Made by a program: the position numbers and the translations under genes | Notes under the pieces: generated by a model | The model's database searches: none | The model's input: only the letters and a program-made list of their open reading frames with translations | What the model was told of the DNA's origin: nothing | Shown: piece after piece, positions 1 through 9,744 of the stretch | Layout: the number at the start of each line of letters is the position of its first letter | How positions within the stretch are numbered: position 1 is the first letter of the stretch | NCBI GenBank assembly: GCA_029718625.1 | Contig: CM056396.1 | Location: 27,636,974-27,700,973 of the forward strand | Source: Synaphobranchus kaupii | Taxonomy: Eukaryota > Chordata > Actinopteri > Anguilliformes > Synaphobranchidae | Length of the DNA stretch: 64,000 nt | Direction: 5' to 3'

Positions 1-279
1 ACCATAACATTTGGGCGATTCACATTAAAAAAAAAACTCTGATTATACATAAGTTTAGAAGCTTAGAATTTTTTCTCACCTCATTATGAACATTATTATC
101 ATTTGTTACATCATTATGAAGTAATTTCACTTGAAGTGTACATTATAGCCAAATGATTTTTGTATGAACAGCACAAAGCAGACATACAGTATTTCTACCC
201 AGGAACAACAACAGGTACTATTTGTACAGTATTAAAAGTACAACTCCTTAATTACTGGTTTAAGTCACACCTCAGTATA

Positions 280-617
280 TGTGTTTACCATAGATATAGA
301 ACCATATATTAGTCATACATCATAGTTTAGTGGCACAATTTTTGAGACTGTACCCAGGTAAGATGTTGGCCATTAACCATGGTTCTATATCTATGAGCCA
401 ATCATCAACTATCTGGCTTCTGAGACCCAATTATGACATCACCTACCTGGCTTCTGAAACCCAATTATGACATCACAGTTGGTTAGAAAGAAAGACAGCA
501 CATGGCACTTTTGCCATAACCGTACCCAGGTAAGATGGCTGCCAAATTGTTCCATTTCAGAATACCAAATTTCTATTACATCACATATGTCACATCTATG
601 GTTCTATATCTATGGAG
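280..617. repeat. Inverted and direct repeats, probable small MITE-like element
   Basis: The motif ATAGATATAGAACCAT occurs near 290-305 and its reverse complement near 379-395 and 598-614. Two direct repeats are nested inside: a TACCCAGGTAAGATG block near 351 and 522, and a block containing CCCAATTATGACATCAC near 425 and 459. The arrangement resembles a small foldback element in the intron that follows the MS4A paralogue's second coding exon. I cannot name a family and the ends are approximate. Confidence 0.4.
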
Positions 618-627
618 TTTACCTCAC

Positions 628-729
628 CTGGACCACCACCACTAATAGGACTTTAACATCCCCAGAGAAGTGTATCGGCTGCTGGAGCAGAGTCACACTC
701 AGACAAAGGGTTAAAGCAGCAATGATGAT
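628..729 (-). CDS. MS4A paralogue, TM1 exon
   Basis: This 102-bp phase-0 exon encodes IIIAALTLCLSVTLLQQ, then PIHFSGDVK, then a second hydrophobic run LLVVVVQ that begins TM2. It is too short to show as a long open frame. It was found from its acceptor (pyrimidine tract, CAG at 730-732), its donor (GTGAGG at 622-627) and its exact length match to the corresponding exon of the neighbouring complete gene (7058-7159). Confidence 0.68.
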
Positions 730-1738
730 CTGTATAGCCTGATAAGAAGAGAAAGAGGAGGATGAAATACTCTCCTGTCAGAATTTTATTTTTTAAAATC
801 ACTTACACAAAGAATGCATGCAGACTGAATTTTAGCAGACTCTCTTTGCCTAAACTGACTGAAAAAGTGTGCTTTTGTTTTTGCACAAACGATCAATTTA
901 AACTGCTGGGCACTTTTACTCGTTCAATTCAGGCCAATGACCTTTACACAAGGATGCAGTGGCAATGCCCCACCAGGGATTCAAACCTGCAACCTCTGAA
1001 CTACAAGGTTGGGCCACCCTGCTATGCTCTGCTGCTATGTGCTGCCCTGCACCATTCACAGGAGGGTGCAAACAGATCCCAGGAATATAAACATTGCATG
1101 TTATTTATTAGAAGATGCTTAGATGATGTCCTGGCCTCAAGCAAGACAGTTGAATTAAAACATCTGCTGCAATTCAGATTCAGTAGCTATTTATCTTGAG
1201 ATTTCCATGGAGTCTAAGCCTACTCCTGCCGCTAATAACTTTTACATACTGCACACATTATACCGAGATAATAGTTAACGGTTAATAGAAGATGAAACGA
1301 AAAATATCAAAATGTCATTATCTCTTATAATGTAATCTTCATTTTTATTTGACTTTATTTATTTATTTATTTTTGCAGTATCAGCAATGCGTTTCCCTGT
1401 CAACTAGTTGAAAATCCATGTTCCAGAGTGGGAGTAGCAAGCCGTCAAAATCCCCCTATTCTCCCCCCCTCCCCTATGTCAAAATGGCTGTTTTCGAGCT
1501 GCTGAAATAACTCACCCCAAGAGTTTTGGGTTCCCCTTTCAGGAACGTGCGCACTTGCTTGGTGCTGAGAGCGCCATCTGGTGGTATGGGATCCTCGCTG
1601 TCAATGCCCATGTTGTCTGCGGAGAAGATGCGGCTGGACTTTGCAAAGTCAGGAATCAGGATAACGGCGCAGCTGAGGACGGGGTGGAAGCTAGAGGCTG
1701 GGGAGACGGAGTTTTGGCAAATAAACGGAGAACACAAT
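628..1738 (-). CDS. MS4A-family four-pass membrane protein, partial (first two recognisable coding exons)
   Basis: Two exons of a second MS4A-family gene lie here on the minus strand. The upstream exon ends at 1516 with TKQVRTFLKGEPKTLG followed by a GTGAGT donor. FLKGEPK-LG is the family's conserved block just before the first membrane helix. The downstream exon is 628-729: 102 bp, phase 0, preceded by a long pyrimidine tract and CAG, followed by GTGAGG. It encodes 34 residues starting IIIAALTLCLSVTLL, a hydrophobic helix in the place of TM1. Length and phase match exon 2 of the complete MS4A gene at 4589-12730. The start is uncertain: an ATG at 1611 follows an acceptor-like CAG at 1617-1619, but the open frame extends upstream to about 1738 through VILIPDFAK, which resembles the family N-terminus, so the true start may be in an earlier exon. 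TM2 to TM4 exons are not seen and should lie left of the window. Confidence 0.7.
870..1045 (-). repeat. tRNA-derived SINE fragment
   Basis: On the minus strand the sequence carries a B-box-like GGTTTGAATCCC, preceded by a degraded A-box region, as in tRNA-derived SINE heads. It lies in the intron between the two MS4A paralogue exons. The tail is not clear. Confidence 0.5.
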
Positions 1739-3777
1739 GATTAACGGGGAGGTGCGAAATAGTTGTTGAATGACTCATGTTTTGGAAGAAAAAAATGCAT
1801 CGTATCACGAAGGAGATTGAGAAGGGGACAAGTTAAGATATGGAGAGAAAACGCAAGGAAGAAGAAACACGAGTAGGCTAGTCCACATGGCACTGCAGTC
1901 ATAAGCCACTATATAACACTGAAAAATAAAACCTATATGTTGTCGTCACAACGTAATGGTGAAATATGCAGCTAATTTTATTATGGGGTTAAACAAAAAT
2001 CCAGATTCATGTAGGACAAATTGGAGGTGACCTCCAAACACGCGCACAGTACCTAGGTGTGAGAACAGAAACAGATTACAACAAACAAATCGGAGTCATA
2101 CAAGTTGATTATATAGGCTATGTGTATCTGTGCTTCGGCTATAGCGAGTTCGTTATTTCTTATGTCCATTTTCAAAGGATCGAGGCCGTGACGACTAGGC
2201 TCCGAGCGAAAGCGCCGCATCAGGACTGCATCCCTATTTGGGCATGTTTCCAAACTCCCCATTGCACCACCACCCTCGAACATATCTCTTAACATGACCC
2301 TTTAAATGCACTGCGGGTGTGCAACATTGCAACTATACTTTGGACGCAGTCTGTGAGTCTAACAGACACCGGCATTGCGGTATCCCCAACACGACAAACA
2401 AGGACAACCTAAAGTGTTTCGCTTCGAAAGGGTAGACGAAGTTAAATGTCCTGTGTCATGCCTCGAAAGTGATAATTTTCCACAAAGCAAGGCACAAAAA
2501 CGTGTAGTCTTTCTTACCTGTCCCGTTTGTTCAAATAGGCTAAGTAAATCCTGTCCGTTTATAGATTGGACGGAAAGGTACGTTCCGCTTGTCGCGGGGC
2601 AGCTGCGGGGAAAAACTAGGAGTTAATGGGCGGGTGATGCTGAATAGGTGTTTCTCTGCAGTACCGGCAGATAATCGGTGGCATGCGGCACTGATTTAGC
2701 GTGCAAGTGAATATGGGACGATCAATTCTTATTTGTGAAAATATTAATTATGTTACGAAACATCAGCGTAGCATTTATTTTTCAACAAAAATTCTATGCG
2801 ACATTTATGCAAGCTTTAGTTACATCTTTCTCATCAGTAGCCTAATATGTAGTAGCTGGCATATCCTACGCACTATCACGCAAGTCCTTGCATGCCTTTG
2901 CACTAAATGCATACGATAACACGTCTGAAGATAAACTTAACAATGCATAAAAACAGCTCAATTTTATTGACAGCGATTAATAATTCATCAAACATATATC
3001 ATAACGCAGAATGCATAGACAGTCAATTAGAACAGATGCGGTTGTCTATAGGCTATATATTTGTCGTGCGTGTTAAAAAACTGATCGATTAGCCTGTTAT
3101 TCTGTTAAATTAAAATATAACGACCCATTTACATTTACAGAAAATACACCACGAAACCCTATCCAGACAACATACATAGGTTAGTCTTAGGCTACATGCT
3201 AAAATATTTATTTAGGTAAATATCAGCGTTTGAAAGATAAGCGATTAAAATCAGTCAAAATGAAATTTCGATACCGAGTGAAAACGGGATCCAAGATGCT
3301 CTAATGCAATTTATTAAAAAGTGTCTCAAGTTTTACTGAATCACGTCTGGTCCGGTGCTGATCGGAAACCTGGAGCGTATCGGTCCTTGGCAATCTCCGC
3401 GCACATGTAATACACACGCGCCTGCGCAAGACGACTGTCACGCTAGCACGGGTCATAATTCCTGAGCACGGAGCAAGCAATCAGTATCACATTCGTGGAC
3501 ATTTAAAAAGAGGCAGTTATTAATGTGTTCAAATTGAAACGCGTTTGTGTTTAATACATAGCCCAATAAGGGACCAACATGACAATAATAAGCATTATTA
3601 TTCAGTGGATATGCTGTGAATGTGGTCTATATTCCTGCAAATTTCCACAAACCATTTTCGCCTTCGCGAAATTCAAAATCAAGGATGTCATGACCGTTTT
3701 GAGCAGCCGTTATTAACAATAAAGAAATTGGTGCTGTCAGAAATGGAAAACAGTTGGCTGATCCACAGTATGCAGTG
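1739..3777. other. Intergenic DNA between the two MS4A genes; possible upstream exon near 2518
   Basis: No coding exon is supported. On the minus strand a GTAAGA donor at 2512-2517 follows CAG, with a TATA-like CTATAAACG and a CCAAT about 35-50 bp further upstream. This could be a very short non-coding first exon of the MS4A paralogue, but the spacing leaves only some 15 nt of exon, so it is weak. Otherwise AT-rich unique-looking sequence. Confidence 0.3.
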
Positions 3778-4039
3778 CAGTCCAAAAGTATTTGGACAGT
3801 GACACATTTTTTATTTATTTTTTGTGTTTTGGCTCTGTACTCCAGCACATTGGATTTGAAATGAAACATTGAGGATGAGGTTAAAGTGGACTTTCAGCTT
3901 TAATTTGAGGGTGTTTTACATCCATATCGGGTGAACCGTGTAGCAATTGTAGCCCTCCTGTTCCATTTCAAATCCAATGTGCTGCAGTACAGAGTCCAAA
4001 GAACAAAAAATGTGTCACTGTCCAAATACTTCTGGACTA
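3778..4039. mobile_element. Foldback MITE (about 262 bp)
   Basis: The left arm GTCCAAAAGTATTTGGACAG and the right arm CTGTCCAAATACTTCTGGAC are inverted copies. The similarity continues inward through CACATTGGATTTGAAATG and its complement, so the element is almost a full palindrome. No coding capacity. It looks like a Tc1/mariner-type non-autonomous element from its size and ends, but the family is inferred. It lies just 3' of the MS4A gene. Confidence 0.75.
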
Positions 4040-4138
4040 CACGACATATGAAACCTTTAGTCATGTTTGTGTGCAACTTCCAAATTCACTCCGTGAATAA
4101 ATTCAGAACTTTAATAACCAATTGGACACAAGTGCATC

Positions 4139-4144
4139 TTTATT
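4139..4144 (-). promoter_or_regulatory. Candidate polyadenylation signal of the MS4A gene
   Basis: AATAAA on the minus strand, about 445 bp downstream of the stop codon at 4589. It is the first clear hexamer before the foldback MITE at 3778-4039. No downstream GU-rich element was verified. Confidence 0.35.
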
Positions 4145-4588
4145 ATAACAGACTTTGAAGGAAAACACGTGGACAAACAATTACACAGATACATTAAAAG
4201 AGATGCTTCAGAAAAATAAAGAAAGCAGTCTCTGCAATATATGGAATATGTTGTATATTTTACAATGTCTAAATTTTAAGTGCATACATTCCTCGTTCTC
4301 GACTACAGCAGAGAAGGGTGAAATTAGACCGGCAATACGAATATAATGTTTTGTGAAGAAACTGATTTAAAAGCTTTTGCTTATCGATTTGTGTGGAAAA
4401 ACCATCACATGCTCCATTAGAATTGCACAAAAAAATAAAGTTTTAAAAAGGCAGGTGATGTGAGAATGTGACATCATCTGAAGAAGATTCCCAGACACCA
4501 CCTCAAGGCACCAGAGAGCAACAGGAAGCAGGAAGCAGGACATTTGAGCACAGCCTGTGGGGGGTTGCTAAGCGCCCAGACTCCAGTC

Positions 4589-4699
4589 TCAGTCATCATA
4601 GGGTGGAGGGCTGCCGGGGGCGTCGTCGGTACCCAGGAGAGCCTCGTCGCTGCCGTAGAAATTGCCTTGACCAGCCGGCGGCTCAATCACCACAACCGT
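4589..4699 (-). CDS. MS4A gene, last coding exon (acidic, PPxY tail)
   Basis: The exon follows a TTAG acceptor and encodes 36 residues: [20 protein letters not shown] first, then an acidic stretch and SPPPYDD before TGA. The PPPY motif is a potential WW-domain or NEDD4-type ligase docking site. That use is inferred from the motif only. Confidence 0.82.
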   Translation of the reverse strand, partial: TVVVIEPPAGQGNFYGSDEALLGTDDAPGSPPPYDD

Positions 4700-7600
4700 C
4701 TAAGACCAAAAAACAAAGAAGTGTGTGTGCGTGTGACAGCGTTGTGTCAGAATCAGCCAAATTCCAAGTTTGCACAAATCAAAATTGCCCTTTGGATTGC
4801 TACTCATCATGGGAGAACAGATACATTTCGAAGCACATGATCGCCAGGGTATGTTGCCTCTGTGCAGACTTCTAGACATTCCTCTTATGCTGTACCAGCT
4901 TACGAGTCTCTTTATGTAGTGGACAAACCATTTATATATATTTAAAAAAAAAATAATTTTAAATCTAAAAAAGGACTCGTAAGCTGGTACGGCAACTTGG
5001 ATATGCCATGCCGGCAGTGTGTCAGAAAGGACGTGGAGGCCTGTATCACACTGTAAATTAAATGGTCAGGCCACCACAGTTAAGAGGGGATAACTGACAT
5101 ACCCAGTCTCGGTGGTATTCCCACAACATCCCTGGAATTCCCAAGAACCCCTTAAAACACCACACATTAATACAGGCACCCCTGATGTGAAACGAAGGGG
5201 AGTCGCCATCGGCTGTAAGCCCTGGGTGGAATTCTGAAAGGGCGAGTGCATCAGAAAGAGTGCGGGCGGGGCGGGGCTGGGCGTACCGGCTTGGGGGTGG
5301 AGCTGGAGCAGCTGGCCCTCCCGGCGAAGACGGCACCGGCGAGAGCGACGGCCAACTCCAGCGCGGACAGGACCAGCACCAGCCCTCTCATGCCGTCCAG
5401 CGTGATCTGCACCAAATCAAGATGGAGGACACGACAAGATTACAACAAAGGTCAGCCTGCAAGTCCAGGGAGCAGCGATGTGAAAAACACGGCTTATGAA
5501 TCACCTGAGACAATAAATCAGATGCTAATGATTGCCTCCCCTTTTATCGTCAGCCATCACTTTGCTGTTGATCAGGGGGTGCACAACAAGAGCCGATCCG
5601 CTCCGCTCCAGGATTTTGTGCCAACATCTGCTCTTAATTATTCAATGAGCTCAATCATATCTTTGATCTGACATTTGTTCCCGCTACGGTCGCAGACTGC
5701 AAGTGTACCCCTAAAGATTTTACTGTGCTCAATGACAGGAGGGAACTAGCATAGTCTATGGAGCTGCAGTCTGAAAACAAAAAGGTCATCGGTTGGAACA
5801 AAAACCAGCACGCGGACCGTGCACCCCTGCGGTTGAGTGGCTGCGCAGTCCCGTTCTTAAGAATCATAATAGCACTTAATTTGGTTAACTCGGTTGGTTT
5901 TCTTTTGGTGTTAGTTCTCCTAAGCGGCACTTGAGTTAGGCGCTCTATGGGCATTTCATCTAATTATCAAGGGACATTTTTTTAAAAATGACAAATCTTC
6001 TATTGATAAACTGATCGATTTACCGATTGCCGGATTGACCGGACGGGCTGGTTTGTGTACCCGGTTCAAACTCGATCCAATCAGCCAGAGAATATTCACT
6101 CTAGCCACAACAGAAGAACTGAGAAGAATGAAGTAGGAGGAAGCGGCGATCGGAGACAGGCACTCGGTATACCTACCCGGTACTTCCAGAAGAGCTCCTG
6201 GCACATCCAGTAATAATCGGTATGGCCGTAGTAGCCTCTGTCTGAGACACTCTGGCAGCCGCTTTCGTACTGCCTGTCGTAGATCAGACTAAAAGCACAG
6301 ATGACGATCGCCCCGACGGCCAACACACAGCTGAACACGTTGAGAGCGAGGGTGCCTCTGACCTGTGGGGAGGGGGGGGGGGGGGGTCAGGACAGGGAAC
6401 AGCCCAAAAACACAGGCTCAGGAATCGTTCTCAGGGTGTTGAGGAGTCAACCCGCTTTTTTTCCGTGAAACGGCAGAGGTTGACCCCTGGGGGGGGGGGG
6501 GGGGGGGGTGTGTCCGACCGTTCCGAGGCAGAGGTCGGCATGCGTCCCGCCACGGCTCGGCTGAACCACCCCCCAGGAACTTTCCAGAATGGACTGATCT
6601 GAAAACAGAACCAGAACCGACGCGGCCTGAAGCAGTACTCACCAGGCCAGGTCGGGTGGCTTTGTGTGCAATGACAGACACGGTTCCAGACAGGATGTAC
6701 TAAAAGGAGAATGGGGAGGGGGGGAGACATGAGCAAACGATTTAAGACACGAGCAAATGAATACGGCCCGTGATACAGGTAAGACGGAACTCAAAAATGC
6801 ATTTGTACAGAACAGTACAGGGTGCTACTGTGACTATCACCTGCGGAAAATAAACGTGCGAAAAATCCCAGTTTTATTTGGGGCACAAACTGCCATAAGT
6901 GAGGAGACTGTGCTAATGCTGCTGGATCCAATGCTCACATGAATTTATATTTCATTCATTTATATGTTAATATTTTGACTGATGGAAAAAAACTAATGCG
7001 GAAAAAACCCCAAAAAACTCATGCAATACCATATTGTGACCACTAGATGGAACTTACCATTGCTCCACTCCATAATGGGGCGGCCCACAGCATAGGTTTT
7101 TGCCACATAAACATAATGCCGAGGGCGATGGTCACGAGTCCGATAAAGATCTGAACTATCTGAGAGACAAACACAGACACACACACATTATTTCTGGGTG
7201 TACAGAGGTCCCCCCCATTACCACAAAAAAGACCCACCCCCTAACAGAAAAACAAATAAATTAAAAATATTTAAAAAATAACTATATACTGTGTGTAGCA
7301 GGAGCACATCCTCAAATTTAGGATGAAGATAGGAGATTGAGGCTTCATAATCTCCAAAATGGGTGGGGCTACAGTGCTGTCAATCACTGGCTACTGACTC
7401 CTATGAGCCAATCAAATGCACTCTTCCCATAGCAAAACACCAGGGCCGTGTTCGAATCAGCACTCTTCCACACTGTTGAGTAGCCTTGGTGAGTACATAG
7501 GGCGAGAAAGTCGTAGAGTACGCAAAATTTTTTCAAATTGCAGTATACTTCAAACACCCGGATGACACACTTACTTCCGGGGTTTCGCTGAGTACATTGG

Positions 7601-9680
7601 GGAGCACACTTTTCAAGAAGTACACAAACATCTTGGTGACGTGAATATGACGTAAAGCTTCGTTTAAAAAAAATGAGGCGCAGCTTCGCTGACATTTTCC
7701 TTCAAATACAAAAAAAACACGTGACATGGCAGTGCAAGAGTGGGGTACAGGGTTGCCAGATCTTATAAGACTTTCCACCCAAATGGCGACTCAAAACTAG
7801 CCCAATTTATAGGCTATTTTTAACCGAAACCAACGTATTTAAAATAGAAATCATCATGTTTTTACTTTTTAAAATAAGTGCGTGCTTTGCGACTTTTCAT
7901 TTTTACCCGTGACTGCACTTTGAAAGTATCCCAATTTAGCTGTAAAACCGCGGACATGGCAACACTGGTGGGACGTCTTCTGACCTGCTTACACCACTTC
8001 CACAGTGCGGTTGGAAAATAGTACGGCGGATATTTTTTCACAGACTGCTAAACAGTGCACATTAAACATCGCACTTCTGCCAGTGCACTGTACGCAGGAG
8101 ACAGGGCGCAGTAGATATGGCTCTGATTCGGAAACAGCCCAGGGCTGCATTCAGATCCAACTTAACACATTCCCTTCCCCTCTTCCCTCCAGTGAGCCAT
8201 CCTGTGACGTAATTTGCTAAGCAAACTTAACAGGTGCTCTGCAAGGGAGGATAGATGAGAAACTAAACTAAACAAAACGGAACTGAACGGCCCTCGCAAC
8301 CAATATAGGAATTCTACCCCATAGAGTTGAAAGGTGACCTCCCACTTGCATGGAGCCTTGCATTGTGGGGGAACTGAGGTCATATAATTAGCCTACTCAT
8401 TATATTTATGTAATTACTCCCTCCCCTTAAATTGGAACCAAATCCCACTTGGTGTGGCTGCCATATTTCATCCTGGCATTTTGGGGATTCCCCCTTGACG
8501 CAAGGGAAGGGAATAACAGGAAGAAAGGATAAATTTCGGACCGAACGCAGCCCCAGGCTGTGTCCGAATCAGAGCCCCATCTACTGCATCCTGTGTACTG
8601 TTTAGTACGCAATGTGCAGTATGCTAACAAAAATATCATCCATACTATTTTGCAACCATACTGTGGTAGTGTCGCAAGATGTCCCACCATTGCGTGGCCG
8701 CGTCAGTGAAGCTGCCCATCATATCTATGCGACCGAAATGTTCATGTACTTCTTGAAAAAGTATGCTCCCAAATATATTCAGCGAAACCGGGAAGTATGC
8801 ACATCTTCCGGGGGTTTTAAGTATACTACATCTACAGAATATTTCACTTACTTTACTTTCTCATCCTGTCTACTCAACAAGCATACTCAATAGTATGGAA
8901 GGGTGCTGATTCGGACATACCCCTGGTGTTCCAGGTTTAAATCAGTCATGGGGCGCATCCCAATATTCTTCACTCCTCACCACCTTTCCTCCACTCATCT
9001 CCTACCTGGAAGTATGCAAAACTGCGCCTGTATGTTTCAAGTACAAATTCATGCAACCATTAATATGCAATTAATACGTAATCAGCAACATTAGATTAGG
9101 ACACAAAGATGGGTTTCCGGGGCACGGAGAGGAGGTGGTGGTGGTCGTGGAGGAAAGGAGGATGCATTTATTTTTTTTAGAGTACTGGGACACACCCCTG
9201 ATTAGAGGGGAAGATCGAAAAGCAGCAGTACTGCTGGCCTGCAGGGACAGAGAGTAGGCCTGGCCTAGGGCTACACCACAGGGATCACTATATCCAGCCA
9301 CCTAACACCACCCTACACCTCACTGGACCCTTTGCGTTCTCCACTTGCTTTGGTTCTTCACTGAGAAGCATGTCCTCATACCTGTTCAAATAAAGGTTAA
9401 ATAAATTTAAATAAATGTGACAGCAGAAAATAAATGTTTTCGTACTGTCCCCAGTTCTTCTTCTTCTTCTTCTTCTTCTTATCAATTTGACTTTTAAAAG
9501 AAATTTAAAAAAAAAATGTAATACAACCACATTCCTGACCAAGGCCTCCTTCCTGCGATAACAATCCATCATTGCTAACATGATCTTGAGGACAGCCAAG
9601 ACTACAAAGGCTCAGGCAGAAAAGGAAAAGGTAAAAAATTAATATATGAACCGAACAGTGAGCAACAGGGTGAAAGCAAA

Positions 9681-9744
<64 letters not shown>

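Noticed and set aside
437..505. Third coding exon of the MS4A paralogue
   Set aside because: A donor-like GTAGGT exists on the minus strand, but the preceding sequence does not encode a TM2-like segment and lies in a direct repeat.
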